Assembly (NCBI GenBank): GCA_016785225.1 | Contig: JAFBJZ010000781.1 | Coordinates: 3,286,001 to 3,350,000, forward strand | DNA length: 64,000 bases | From: Psettodes erumei | Lineage: Eukaryota > Chordata > Actinopteri > Pleuronectiformes > Psettodidae | Direction: 5' to 3' | In this document: piece after piece, positions 12,501-24,529 of the stretch | Layout of the letters: every line of letters starts with the position of its first letter | Numbering within the stretch: position 1 is the first letter of the stretch | Notes under the pieces: model-generated | The model's database searches: none | The model's input: only the letters and a program-made list of their open reading frames with translations | Told to the model about the DNA's origin: nothing | Translations under genes and position numbers: made by a program

Positions 12501-14042
12501 CAAGCTTATCAAGGGCGTCGAGAGGCTGCTGGGGGGCCAGCAAGGTGAGCAGGCATGCTGGGGATTTTTGTCTACTACCGTTTCATGGCCAAAGTCAGAC
12601 ACTTCCAGCCTTTATGCATAGGCGCTTTAAATTGTTACTGTTTTCTTTTCAGGTGCCAACCCATATCTGACATTCCACTGTGCCAACCAGGGCACCATCC
12701 TGATAGACCTCGCCTCGGATGACAAAGAGTACCAGTCTGTGGAGGAGGAGGTGAGTCGACTTCACTGTCTGGTGTGCTTTAACTGCTGAACGATTTGCAG
12801 ATCGATGGCCTATAGCCAGCAGGAGTGTGCCTCATGGTGAAATCCCGCTGTTTCTGCCATGTGTCACTCAGATGCAGAGCACCATCCGAGAGCACAGAGA
12901 CGGAGGCAACGCGGGTGGTGTGTTCAGCCGATACAACATCATCAAGGTCTAAACCCGGATTCTCTCCGTACTTGTTCCGTCTGCTTTGATAATCCGCAGA
13001 TCCCTGAACAGCTTTTAGAGGGACTGTTTCTTAAGTAGAGATCTGAGCAGATGTCTTTGAGTCAACATTTAATCCCTGGTGTGAAGCAGACAAAGCGCCC
13101 AGCATCATGTTTGACACGTCGCATTGTGCCCTGCAGATTCAGAAGGTGGTAAATAAGAAGCTGAGGGAACGTTACACCCATCGGCAGAAGGAGATCGCAG
13201 ATGAGAATCACAACCACCACAATGAGCGGATGTTGTTTCATGGTAAGCACACACCCACTACGGAAAAAATATTTATTTTTGTATTCGCTGCATGTCAGTT
13301 ACTGTATATAATATCATTCTGCCGCTGTTGTCACATCTTCCTCAAGGTTCTCCATTCATCAACGCCATCATCCACAAAGGCTTCGATGAGCGCCACGCCT
13401 ACATCGGAGGGATGTTCGGCGCAGGGATCTACTTCGCAGAGAACTCCTCAAAGAGCAATCAGTATGTGTACGGCATCGGTGGAGGCACCGGCTGCCCAAC
13501 TCACAAAGACCGGTCCTGCTACCTGTGCCATAGGTAATGTTGGATTTGACATGAACCTTGACTATCACAGATGAAGTGCAATTTCAAACTAAACCACAAC
13601 ACCTAAAGATGTCTTTGTTATAAAACTGCTTTGTTCCCTTTTGTTCTAATGGGCACTTGTCTAACCTTTCTCTTTTCTGATCTCTCAGGCAAATGTTGTT
13701 CTGCCGGGTGACTCTGGGGAAATCCTTCCTGCAGTTCAGTGCCATGAAGATGGCTCACGCTCCCCCGGGACATCATTCAGTAATCGGGCGGCCCAGCGTG
13801 AACGGCCTCGCCTACGCCGAGTACGTCATCTACAGAGGAGAGCAGGTAGGCAAAGTTTCTTTCCCTAAATCCTTTTTCAGGTTATACAATTAATGAAAAA
13901 ACATCAGACACCTGATTTCTCCTGTTGCCTCATGTCTGATGTCTTTTTCCTTCAGGCCTACCCGGAGTACCTCATCACCTACCAGATCCTTAAACCAGAG
14001 AGTGCAGCACAGTCTGCTGCAGGAGCTGAGCAGAAATCATAG
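2264..14042 (+). CDS. tnks: tankyrase-1 (poly-ADP-ribosyltransferase), complete, 27 coding exons
   Basis: Tankyrase PARylates target proteins such as axin, TRF1 and NuMA. Exons: 2264-2714, 3206-3430, 3705-3800, 4546-4582, 4808-4883, 8050-8144, 8232-8298, 8468-8654, 8804-8925, 9289-9380, 9509-9587, 9692-9863, 10120-10199, 10318-10463, 10581-10746, 10848-11067, 11176-11285, 11461-11649, 11838-12084, 12218-12300, 12424-12544, 12653-12750, 12872-12946, 13137-13242, 13347-13533, 13689-13845, 13956-14042. All phases agree and give 1256 residues (human TNKS 1327). The start MAVSRRSS matches human MAASRRS. A low-complexity Ser/Pro/Gln N-terminus (about 1-105) marks TNKS rather than TNKS2. Ankyrin clusters follow (about 106-900, repeated TPLHEAA and PLHNA motifs), then a SAM domain (about 955-1015) and the PARP domain. 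Catalytic H (MLFHGSPF), Y (GIYFAENS) and E (YAEYVIY) and the zinc ligands in [15 protein letters not shown] are all present. Confidence 0.97.
4884..8049 (+). other. large intron 5 of tnks
   Basis: This is the longest intron of the gene, about 3.2 kb. I see no exon or RNA gene in it; short open frames lack splice context and family resemblance. It holds the long TG microsatellite at 6508-6588. The remainder is unremarkable AT-rich sequence. Confidence 0.6.
6508..6588 (+). repeat. (TG)n microsatellite with CG interruptions
   Basis: About 80 bp of nearly uninterrupted TG dinucleotides with a few TGCG variants, inside tnks intron 5. Open frames here on both strands are pure repeat artefacts. Confidence 0.95.
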
Positions 14043-14605
14043 TTACTTCACGTCTCACGCACACAAGGACTCGTTGCTTGTTTTTTTTTCTCCTTTGTAT
14101 TGCAAATGCCTATACACCTTTTTTATTTAGCAAACACATTTCCAGTCTCCTGTCCAGTAGAACCCATGGTGACCAGTGCTTCATGAGCAAATATGCTGTA
14201 TAATATTCTCCTACTCGTGGTGATGACACTTCGTTTTTGCATTGGCTGCATGTTAATACAGAGGCATGTATGGCCCAATAGCGTGTGGGTTAGCCCCCCC
14301 CCTTTCAGGAAGATGCTTGTAGAGACTTTGAAGTATCAGCGTAAAAACTTTGTCACTCTTTGTCGCCTCATGCCATGTGACTGTGGAGAATCACTGACCT
14401 TCACCTCTGTGCGCACGAAAATGGGAGAAGTTTGCCTCCGAGGCCGTCTGCCGGAAAGGCTTTGCATGTGGTTAACATTGTGAAAAGGTGTATTTTAACT
14501 CAAAAGCATTTCCTAAACCTAACCAAGTCGTTTTGTTGCCTGGTCTTTACCAAACTGCAACTCAAAACTTAAGCCAGAAACTTGAACCTGCTCCCAACAG
14601 CCCCG

Positions 14606-14632
14606 CACACACACACACACACACACACACAC
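14606..14632 (+). repeat. (CA)n microsatellite
   Basis: About 13 uninterrupted CA units in the tnks 3' UTR. Confidence 0.95.
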
Positions 14633-15319
14633 TGTCTCAGTGTCAAAGCCTGAAACCTGTGGACTACTACTGCCCCATCATATCTGGGTTCATCCTGTAC
14701 AGAATGGCCTCTAGTAACTGTGACTTTGATGCTAACCTATAACACTACCAAACAGGTAACAGTGCTTCGCTATGCTGAGATGCTGACTTTTCAAACTTTC
14801 TCCCCCAAAAACACTACAAAACACTCAACTGAAATGTTTCCGGGTGGTTTTATTCAGGGCTGGACAGGCTAGATTAAGAGAGGGCTCTCTTTCAAATCGT
14901 ATTGTCAACATGGATTTGTATGAGAGGATGTATGATCAGTAGCTTAACGGAATGTAGGGCATCATAATTACACAAGCTGTGGATGTTGTACATTAAGAGC
15001 AGTATATATGACTTTGCTTGGAACAGTAGAGCTGGTATATGTTGAAATGTGCTTGTGATGCCTTACATGTCATCAGAGCACCCTTCTGTCGCCATGGTCT
15101 TACAGACATCCCACGCATAAGGATTTGCACTTTTACATAGAAACCTATTTAAGTTATTTTGAATTTAAATTGCAAATTTGCGGGAAAAAATATTTGTACA
15201 GGTTGTGTAAATGGTTGTGTATAACTATTGCTGTTTAACAGTATCTTTTGAGTTCCACTGTAAATGACATCTGAATTTTTCCTTTCATGCCTTCGTGATT
15301 CTCCTAACTTTTTTTTTTA

Positions 15320-15325
15320 AATAAA
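15320..15325 (+). terminator. poly(A) signal of tnks
   Basis: AATAAA directly after a T tract, about 1.28 kb downstream of the tnks stop. Confidence 0.6.
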
Positions 15326-15345
15326 TGTCCCATTAACAGTTTCTT

Positions 15346-15878
15346 CTTCTTCAAGTATTTTATAATGATGTCAGAATCCCCACACAGTCTGACCATTTTT
15401 GTTGAAATGTTTAGTTTCTACCTCCACTGTACTCAAGACTTGATATTGCATGAAGAATATAAATCTTAACAGTTATTATAATGTGTCAAGATGCAAAAAA
15501 CAAACATTTATGATTTGAGCTTGGTAGTTAGTCGGACAAAGGTGCCACTCGGGTTAAGCCAACACTGTTGCTCAGAAATTTAAAGGGAAAATGCCCATCT
15601 GTAGTTTAATAACGAAAAAAGACTTTACTTCCGTAAAAGACTACAAACTGTGTCGCGCGTAATAAACGTCATCATGCTCAGGTGACTTGAGGGCTTCTCG
15701 ACTCTTGACCGGTCTCTGGCCCTGTTGGAGTGAGTTACGCCAGAACCCTTTACTATTTCCCCCGTACAATGTGTCGCACATGATGGGGTAATGTTCCCCC
15801 CGCGGTGCAGATCTTAAATCATTTTTGTAGCCATTTAAACAAACGCGGCGCGGGAGGTTGCCATGCTCGGTTGCAGAC
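15346..15878 (+). promoter_or_regulatory. tnks-idua intergenic region, idua promoter
   Basis: A short gap between two genes on the same strand. The last 250 bp become CpG-rich (GTCGCGCG near 15653, GGCGCGGGAGG near 15847) with no TATA box, consistent with a housekeeping promoter. An out-of-frame ATG at 15863 precedes the idua start by 16 bp. Confidence 0.4.
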
Positions 15879-18328
15879 ATGCAGCCGCGAACTTTCTGCG
15901 TCTTAGCTTTCCTCCTTAACGTCGCCGAAACGTCGGGTGCTTCGTACATCATCACAGTTGATGTGGGGAGACAAGTTGGAGATCTCAAACATTTCTGGAG
16001 AAGCACCGGCTTCTGGTAGGTCAGCATCTTAAACAAAGCCCAAGCATTTTTAAAAATGTCCCTTTTTTCATGGTGGACTGGCGTAGCTTTTCTCGAGGCA
16101 ACAAAATGATTTCCTACTCGACTACACTTTTCGTATTAAATATATGAGTTGGTATATTCAACATATTTTAAATATACACATCCGGGTTTTTTGAGCGTGC
16201 GTCAGTGGTGCATCACAAAGTTAAACGGGACCCTGCTGTCTGTTTGTAGCCCCCCTCTCCCTCACACCCAGGCCCACCAGTTTGACCTGAGCACCGACCA
16301 GCAGCTGAACCTGGCCTATGTGGGCTCGGTCCCGCACGGAGGGATCCAGCAGGTCCGGATCCACTGGATGCTGGAGCTGGTAACTGCACAGTAAGTGAAC
16401 TCGCAAGTGGACACTGTTCTACAATAAACAGTCAGCATGAACTACTCATGTGAAAGAAAGCCAACGAAATTACACATAAAAATAAACATATATTCATTTA
16501 TATTAGAAGTATAGTTTAATACTTGTTTAGTTTGATGATGGTGATGTACAGTACAGTTTTCATTTACTTGTGCTGTTGTTGATTTTTTATGATGAAATCC
16601 ATCTGTCTGATTTTGTTGTTGCAGAGATATAGGAGGACAGCCTCAGTACAACTTCACTAAACTGGACCAGCTGATAGAACTCTTGAGGATTAATGGACTC
16701 CGACCAGGTCTCGTAAAATTGCATCATCACCCCAGGCATCAAATCAGTGATCTCTATTTGAAGTCATCCTCCACATTAGTCTTCATGTTTTTTTCTTCTT
16801 GGCTGCTGCTTGCACTCGTGGTTTTCAGGTTTTGAACTGATGGGCAGTGTCTCTAACTACTTCACCAACTTTGAGGACAAATCACAAGTGGTCAAGTGGA
16901 GGAATCTGGTTTATCTAATAGCCAAGAGGTACATTGGTGAGTGAGGGACGGGTGCCATTGTTTTGTTGTTGTTTTATCGTAAATGTTTACTCTCTATAAC
17001 ATGTAAGCCTAGTCCATAAATCTTGAATCTGAAAAAAATGATTTTTGGCTTTGATCAAAAACCTTCTGAATAAAAAGTGATTTGTGGCCATTTCAACTTG
17101 ATTGTTTGATTGTTGAGATTTTACCATTTGTAGTAATGTGTATTTGTTCACTGTTGATTCATTACAGACAAGTATGGGCTGGGAAGTGTTTCTCAGTGGA
17201 ACTTTGAAACGTGGAATGAGCCCAACAACCGCGACTTTGATAATGTCACCATGTCAATTCAAGGTAAAGCCATAACATCCTGTGTGACATTTTTATATCA
17301 GTTAATTTTAGACAGGAAATTGGTCCAGTGAAATGCAGATTTGTTGCCATCAGTTTTGTTCTCATTTTCTCCCATAGACATTGTATCTATATGTTTATAT
17401 TACTAATGTTATGGTTGATCGTTGATCGGAGGTTTGGCTGTCTACACAGACTATTTACAGAGAATACTGTTACTGAACTTGAAAGACCGGCATTGCTGTG
17501 CCCACAAAGCAGATTTCTTTTCTCTAGGGTTTCTAAACTACTATGACGCCTGTTTGGAGGGTCTGCGTGCTGCCAGCAGCCTCCTCAAGTTTGGGGGTCC
17601 AGGAGATTCTTGTCACTCACCTCCACACTCCCCGTACTGCTGGGCCATGCTGCAGCACTGCTACAACGGCACCAACTACTTCACTGGAGAGACTGGCGTC
17701 AGGATTGACTTCATCGCACTGCACAAGAAGGTGGGCTTTTCTGGACTCAAAAAGAAAGTGAACAGTCCTTGTCAGCATTTTGGTATGAAAGTTGAATTCA
17801 TTTTCAAGTTATTTGTGTTGATCTTTAAAACACTTTACAGAGTAAACATAAATATCAGGTCCAATCAGGAGAAGATGACAATTTTGTTGTAAGGATTTTT
17901 TCACTGTTAGGTGACAAAGTCAGTTGAAATATTCATTCTTGAGCACAAACACTAGGGTAGCGATGTTATTGACAAATCACAACTCAATGAATCCTATTAG
18001 CACAATCATCTGTGTGATGCAAAACTATATTTATTCATGCCTTCATTAGATTAGTTAATTGTAAAACTGACTTGGAAGCTGACTTTCAGTTTCTTTCCTT
18101 CAGGGAGGGGGCTATTCCTTGCCCATTCTCGAGCAGGAGATCCAGACGATGGGGGAGATCCAGGAGCGTTTCCCCCGCTTCCGCAGCCTCCCTCTCTACA
18201 ACGATGAGGCTGATCCTCTGGTGGGCTGGTCCAGGCCTCAGGGCTGGAGGGCTGACGTGACCTACGCTGCGATGGCAGTGAAGGTGAGGTGAAGGATTGG
18301 AGAAAAGCAGCATTGAAACACCCCCCCC

Positions 18329-18363
<35 letters not shown>

Positions 18364-21300
18364 TGTAGAGTAAAATTCTGTTTGAACGCTGGATCAACAT
18401 TTGTATTTAGGGGTAGTGCAGAGCAAATGTTATATTTATATGGAAAGATGATTATTCGCATTATGACTTACTCGTATTTTTTATTGTCTATAGCTAAATT
18501 ACTATTATATATTTGTCAACTTTGATCAGCCAAAAATAGTTGTACCCTTTTATTCTTCACAAGCTGGAAAACATAAATTAGGACACTGTAGGGTAGTGAG
18601 TAATTCCTCCAAATCTTTATTATCTACAGTCATAAACCCCAAACGAATCCTCTGCCCTGCTCCCTTCAACAGGTAATAAACCAGCACCAGGATCTGCTGC
18701 TGGCAAACCCTAACAGCACCATCAACTACACCCTGCTGAGCAACGACAATGCTTTCCTCAGCTACCACCCTCACCCCTTCACCCAGCGCACGCTGACTGC
18801 CCGCTTCCAGGTGAACAACACCCAGCCACCTCACGTCCAGCTCATCAGGAAGCCCATCCTCACCGTCATGGGCCTGCTGGCTCTGCTAGGTGACGGTCTC
18901 TTTACTCTGCAACAGGTGTACCCTCCAGGGTTTAATGTGGGCCTTACTGGAAATGTATGATTGAGTGCGTATAGATTTAATTTGTATATGTGTGGATTTT
19001 CTGCACTAGTTCTTGTACAAATAAAGCTCAGGTCTCCAGGATGTTACTGTTTGATCTATCCCAGTCCCATGTTAATGGTTCCATTGCCTCTATTGTATGT
19101 GATTTAATCTTTAGGAGAGACCCAGGTCCTGGCTCAGGTTCTGAATTCAGCAGGAACCAGCAACAGCTCGGTGGGAGTTCTCGCAAGCAGCCACAAGCCT
19201 GTAATGCCGGGTGGCTCAGACAGCTGGCAGGCATCAGTGCTGGTCTACAACAGTGAGGACAACAGCACCACCACCAACACTGATGATGTCACCATCTCAC
19301 TCAAAGGACTGGCTGCACAACAGGGTTAGTTGAACAAAATACTGCTGGGTTAGATTTAATGTCATTTTACTCAACCCAACAGGTCCTCATTTTTGCAAGT
19401 GACGGGTTCATCTGAGTCCTGCCTGTTCTGTCTCTTGTCCATATCCAGGTCTCGTTTATGTCACATATTACATAGACAACAATGTAACCAACCCGTACCA
19501 GGTGTGGCAAAGCATGGGCAGCCCCGACTTCCCCACAGCAGAGCAGTTCAGATGCCTCAGGAGCGTGGAGGTACACGGCAGGGCTCAATGACATAAGAAA
19601 AATAATATTAAATGAACATTACCGTAAATTCTGGCATATAAGCCGCTACTTTTGTCACACGCTTTGAGAACTGCGGCTTTTACAATGATACGGCTAATTT
19701 ATGGATTCTGACAATGAAGAAGAGGACTTCAATGGTTTTAGTGCACAGGAGGAAGATAGCGATAGTGATCAATGACTTTTGCTGGTAGGCTCCTGTATTC
19801 TCGCCGAGAAAGTGTGTGACAAAGTAATTACATACCTTCAGACTGTTCAATTCCGATACTGAAGAAGACAACTTTACTGTTAAAAGCACTGTTCTGAAAA
19901 TAAGCATTTGCGGTATGCAGGTAATTGTGGATGTTACCGGCATTTATTTAATTAAAAGTTAAAAAAATCTTTCCTGTAACATCTTGCTGCGTTAATATCT
20001 CATGTTTCAACGGGGACACCTGCACTTATAGGCAAGCGCGGCTTATTTATGTACAATTTCTTTTTTCTTTTAAAAATTAGTAGGTACGGTCTATAGTCCA
20101 GAATTTATTGTAATTTAAAGTACTTCCAAAGTACTCTGAGAATTATTGTGACTGATCATTTGCCATGCAGGCTGAGTGTTGGTTAAAAGCCAGAAATTAA
20201 TTAAAATTTTCCTAAATTATTCTGTATGTCAGATGAACCATAGTGTACCTAGTCTATTGTACATGCATTGAAATTGTAAATACTAAATCAGTATAATGCT
20301 TGCCCTGGTTATTAAAAAATATAATAATATATCTGTACATTTTGGATGCTGTTTAATATTGCATCTACAGGACCTCATGTTCTGTAGCTGTACATTGCTT
20401 TGAGACAAGCTGTGTTCATGGATGAAGATTATGTTCAGAGCAGCTTTAATTAATATGTTGAATTCAGTTTGCCTCGGTCACCTTGGCCACATGAGATGTG
20501 CTCTGTCTGACTGATGAGGTTTTCATTATGACAGGACCCGCGTGTTGATGGACCCTGGGCAGTTCCTGCAGGAGACACTCTGACTCTTAAAGCCAAACTG
20601 CCCGTGCCCTCCGTCCTCCTCTTCCATGTTTGCGCCCGGCCCAAAGCTGCCCCAGACCAGGTCAGTATCAACACACACAAAAAATACAGTAATGAAACAG
20701 TAATAAAAACTCTGGTCTCATTGTTTCTGAATCGTACCTTGTGCCCTCCGTGTCAGTGTTTGTAACGGTGCGTAGTTAGTTGAGGATGTTTCTCTGTTTG
20801 TGTAATTAAGACAGATTTTTTCCAGTCAGTCAACTTGCTAAGTGATTTCATTTCGGTATGAAGACAGTTATGACCTCAAAGCCTGTGTTGTGAAGGAAAA
20901 GCTTGATGGATGCAAATGTTACACAGCCAAGAGGGAAAGGCAAGTATTAAAGGCAACTCTGTACTCCTAAAGTGGTGACAATGAACTCTGAATTATATTT
21001 GTTTTTTTGATTAGGTTAATGGATTACGCTTCATCAGGATCACCAAAGGCCAAATCCTGATTGTCTGGTCTGACCACTGTGTGGATTCCAAGTAGGTGCA
21101 CACAATGGATTATTTCTCTTTCATGTATTTACAACAGCAAGAAATTGCGACAGAAGATACTGCTTCTTATCCAGACGTCATAATACTAGATCTAGCATTG
21201 CAGTAGATTTAATCCCTGCGTCACGATTTTGAAATGCAGCGAGTAGGTGCAATACGCACGAATAAGCATTCATTATTCATTCATTCATTTTCCTTTCCTT

Positions 21301-21635
21301 GTGTTTGCAGATGCATCAAGACATTTGAAGTTGAATTCTCTGCAGACTTTGAGAAATTCAGCAGGATTAATGCACAGGACACCATTTTTACTTCATATGT
21401 CTTTTCACCTGGTAAGAGAGGTTTGAATAATTAATTGCAATGAGACAAACTTTTCTACACCTTTCAAACCATAATTTTGTCATAGTGACATCCAGCCATA
21501 GAAATAATACCATATACAATGTTGTGTTCTTTAGTGGACCAAGAAGTTGGCGGTCTGTACAGAGTTCGAGCTGTGGATTACTGGGGGAGGCCTGGGGAGT
21601 ACTCGCTGCCAGAGAAGTATTCAGAGGAGCATTAG
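15879..21635 (+). CDS. idua: alpha-L-iduronidase, complete, 14 exons
   Basis: This lysosomal glycoside hydrolase (GH39) removes terminal iduronic acid from dermatan and heparan sulphate. Exons: 15879-16015, 16250-16390, 16625-16707, 16829-16936, 17168-17263, 17528-17730, 18104-18283, 18673-18889, 19115-19324, 19449-19570, 20535-20660, 21015-21091, 21311-21411, 21535-21635. Phases are consistent and give 633 residues against 653 in human, with the same number of exons. The start at 15879 gives a hydrophobic signal peptide (MQPRTFCVLAFLLN...). FWRSTGFC, QQLNLAYVG and FELMG match human. The acid/base glutamate is in FETWNEP (residue 174) and the nucleophile in YNDEADPLVGW (residue 291), equivalent to human E182 and E299. 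The C-terminal beta/fibronectin-like part ends YRVRAVDYWGRPGEYS. Intron 10 carries a transposon remnant. Confidence 0.97.
18321..18364 (+). repeat. C-tract plus (CA)n microsatellite
   Basis: A run of C followed by an interrupted CA repeat (CATATA interruption) in idua intron 7. Confidence 0.9.
19622..20110. mobile_element. deletion-derived DNA transposon with inverted termini and TA target duplication
   Basis: The 489-bp element begins CCGTAAATTCTGGCATATAA. Its other end, read on the minus strand, begins CAATAAATTCTGGACTATAG, so the ends form an imperfect terminal inverted repeat of about 25 bp. TA dinucleotides flank both ends (19620-19621 and 20111-20112), as left by pogo/Tigger and Tc1-mariner elements. 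Inside, from about 19704, is an open stretch reading DSDNEEEDFNGFSAQEED, then SDSDQ and a stop. This resembles the acidic tail of a DDE transposase. The element lies in idua intron 10 and has no intact transposase, so it is a non-autonomous relic. The superfamily (pogo/Tigger-like) is my inference. Confidence 0.75.
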
Positions 21636-22658
21636 ACTGGGGTCATGTCTGATAATATTCATATCATGTTTCGAACTAGTTTTGTACAATTTACGCTTTT
21701 ATACAGATTAATGTGCTGATTGTACCATATATTAATGTGCATCATGGGTCATTTGTGCTTCATTCAGTGATCATGAAATCATAATGTGAATTTTTGCCCA
21801 GTCACATTATAACCAAACATTTATTGATGATCTATTTGACAGTAACACAGGCACATATTTTTTTTGACATAGTACAGGAATGGCTGTAATTTAATGTAAG
21901 AAACTCAAATATTAGATAAAAGTGACTGAATACAATAATCGTCAGCAAACGTTATCAGCAAAAACAAACAAATCTTTTCTTTTTGAAGTGTTTTCAATGT
22001 ATTAGCTTGTGGAGATGGAGTTATTGACTCATCCTATTGTGGTGAAAACCTTTTATTCTCTCTAATGGCAGCATCAAAGTGCACAGTACCATATGATGAT
22101 AGTCATTTGATTAAAAAAAATAACAGTATGGCGGGCCATATTCTATATTTTTGTAACTGTAAACTAATCCAATGAAAATCAAACCAAACAAACAACGTGT
22201 TAGTCATCCTCAGTATTTTTTCTACACCTTCAGGGGCACATACTGCTTTCTGTTAAAGACACAGCTGGGTACTGTAGCTTTTAGCAGACACGGCTCCAAC
22301 AGAAGTAACTTGCACATTTGTAGACAGCTATTTTCAGCAGCGTATTAATACACATGCAGATGACGTCAAATGTGTCGTCACGGTATGAAAGGAGAATGCA
22401 TAATGATCACTAGGCAATGAGATAATTAATCAACTGATCACACATATACTGTTGCCATCAGAACAACAAATCTAAAGGATACATTCATAATCTTTTGTTA
22501 TGTGTAATTTACTTTTTTTAGATTCTGTGTTGTATACTTGAAATGTCTGTTTCAGTGTGTTTCACTTTTGTTTGTGCACTAGATAAGTTTGATCACCAGT
22601 CTAGGTTTACACACTCGTTTTTACAAAGATAAGGACAACAAGAAGTTTCTTTACAAAA
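21636..22658. other. convergent intergenic region between idua and rbp4l
   Basis: This holds the idua 3' UTR (+) and the region beyond the rbp4l 3' end (-). It is AT-rich and I recognise no gene or repeat. No AATAAA was seen soon after the idua stop; an ATTAAA variant near 22110 is the best candidate. Confidence 0.45.
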
Positions 22659-22664
22659 TTTATT
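22659..22664 (-). terminator. poly(A) signal of rbp4l
   Basis: TTTATT on the plus strand, i.e. AATAAA on the minus strand, about 300 bp after the rbp4l stop. Confidence 0.6.
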
Positions 22665-22967
22665 GTCACCAATACAGAATTAATAGGTAGTGCAGATGTT
22701 TATTAATCAGTGTGATAACACTGCACGGTCAGTTCTATCATCACGTTCTCTCAACCCATAGTAGTTTTCATTAGATTTGGTTTAGAAGCATATTTTCATT
22801 TTGGCAGTGTTCATTTGTTTCATGGGGCAGTGAATTGAATTCATTTTGGAACATAGCAGATCATTTCTATAACAGGATTATTGTCCTATTTGTTTCTTTG
22901 AGAAGAGCTCTGATGTACAACCCGCTGTAATGAAGGGCCACTCAACAAACTCCAGCTTAGGACGACT

Positions 22968-24252
22968 TCAGCAAGCTCCTGTTAAGAATAGAGAAAGCAG
23001 AACAAGTGTCAGATAAGGTGACATGTGACAGAGATGGAAACATTTACCCTGAATGTAAAGACTAAAATATAAAACATTAAAAAATATATTTAAAAAAACA
23101 CTTGCACATCTTCATTTGCTTTTAACCTTACTAATTTGTCCTTCTTGAGTTATTTGGCATGTGAGCATCAACCAAAACCATCAAAAAGCAAGTAACCTGG
23201 GGTCACATTTTCACTATCTGCTGAATTGAATTTAAAAAGGCAGAGTACGTACCGGACTGCAGCACAGGCTGGAACTGTCCGGCCATGCAGATTTCCTCTT
23301 GTTTTTGGCGGACGACCCTCTGGATGGCAGGGGGGAGGCCGCGGGGGTTGCGGGAAAAGACCAGGGCGTAGCCGTCCTCACAGCTTCCATCCTCCTTCAG
23401 GGAGCGGCAGGCGTAGGTGATGGCATAGTTGTCGTAGTCAGTGTCAATGATCCAGTAGTTGTCACCTGGAGGAGCAGAGAGCAGGAAGTCAGTCTCAGTT
23501 GTGTGTGAGGGGGAAGTGGAGAACGTTTGCGAGTAGCTGAGGAGGCGTACCGCCGCTGGACAGGTAGCTGGCCAGTCCCTGGTAGTTCATGAACATCTTT
23601 CCAGGGTTGCCAGGGTCGGGCACTGAGTACTGAGCAGCCATGTCAGCGCACACAACCCAAAACCTGGATGTCAAGTAGAGAAAGGAATGTCACATTTCCA
23701 AGCAGGAATGGGGAAATTAAATTACCTAAATATATCCCATTCAGACTGCTACTAGATAGATTTCCAAAAATGAATATTACCCACCCAAAGAGAGTGACTC
23801 TGCCCCTGGAAGAGGCCACCATGGAACCATCATCTCCAACAGTGTATTCAGCAGAGATGTTGTCCTGCAGGAACAAGCCCTCGGGATCTTTCTTCTGCAG
23901 AGCGTACCATTTTCCTGCATACTGTCATTTTATTAAAAAACAAAAAGATGAATGATTATTTTAATAGTAATTTCATCAGTGGGCTATGGACAAACTAAAT
24001 TTCCTCATATACTGATGATTGCCTGGTTTATATGGCAGACATTCATTGTATCCTGGCTGAAGCTAGAAGTCTTACTTTTATCCTTCTATTTATGAATTCA
24101 TTATTAAGCATTTCTAAAAGAGACATTGCTGTACTCACTCTTTTGGGGTCAAAGTCCTCTTTGACTGTGAAGCTGTCCACCACACAGGAGGCCAGGCTCT
24201 GCTCCACACAGGCCAGGAACAACATCACCAGGGCAAAGATTTGGAAGTCCAT
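22968..24252 (-). CDS. rbp4l: purpurin (retinol-binding protein 4-like), complete
   Basis: A secreted lipocalin that carries retinol in the retina. Coding exons on the minus strand: 24252-24139, 23921-23785, 23663-23551, 23465-23253, 22978-22968. They give 195 residues with consistent phases. The sequence runs from a hydrophobic signal peptide (MDFQIFALVMLFLACVEQSLA) to CVVDSFTVKEDFDPKR, then the lipocalin motif YAGKWYALQKKDPEGLF and LASYLSSGGDNYWIIDTDYD. It ends QPVLQSGAC, the short purpurin-type terminus rather than the longer RBP4 tail. The final exon carries only the last three residues and stop. ATG 24252 was chosen because CTAG|A just upstream fits an acceptor; an upstream in-frame ATG at 24279 would lie in the 5' UTR intron. 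Confidence 0.9.
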
Positions 24253-24358
24253 TCTAGTCAAAAACCCAATCAAAGCCATTTCGATTATTATTAGTTACTC
24301 TAGCAACTCCTCAGTAAATATATCAGTTGGTCCCAGCAAAAAGGCTGAATCTCCTTAC

Positions 24359-24415
24359 CTGAAGTGTGGAATGAAGCCGCCGGAGGTTCTCAGTGCAGAG
24401 CTGTTGCCGTGTCTG
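24359..24415 (-). other. rbp4l: non-coding first exon of rbp4l
   Basis: A strong donor (CAG|GTAAGG, last exon base 24359) faces an acceptor (CTAG) just before 24253, giving a 105-bp intron in the 5' UTR. The 5' end is set about 30 bp downstream of the TATA box and is approximate. Confidence 0.55.
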
Positions 24416-24444
24416 AGCTGTGTTGAGAATATGGTGTGTCAGCC

Positions 24445-24451
24445 TTTTATA
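24445..24451 (-). promoter_or_regulatory. TATA box of rbp4l
   Basis: TATAAAAGG on the minus strand, about 90 bp before the 5' UTR splice donor. A tissue-restricted gene with a TATA box is plausible. TTAATCC at 24521-24527 on the plus strand, about 70 bp further upstream, matches the CRX/OTX core. Confidence 0.65.
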
Positions 24452-24529
24452 TCTGACGCGCAGACAGGCTCAATGATTATTTTCACTTCTGGACACTAAA
24501 TGCAGAGTTTAAATCTACCGTTAATCCAG

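Larger units (their letters stand above)
14043..15345 (+). other. tnks: tnks 3' UTR
   Basis: This is non-coding sequence from the TAG stop to a canonical AATAAA at 15320-15325, the first convincing poly(A) signal after the stop. It contains a (CA)n run at 14606-14632. The 3' end lies only about 0.5 kb before the idua start codon. Confidence 0.6.

Noticed and set aside
15641..16036. 131-residue minus-strand open frame overlapping idua exon 1
   Set aside because: It is antisense to the idua promoter and first exon, with no recognisable family and no splice context.
24253..24279. Upstream in-frame ATG giving MALIGFLTR before the purpurin signal peptide
   Set aside because: It lies inside the inferred 5' UTR intron, and the signal peptide is best formed from the ATG at 24252.
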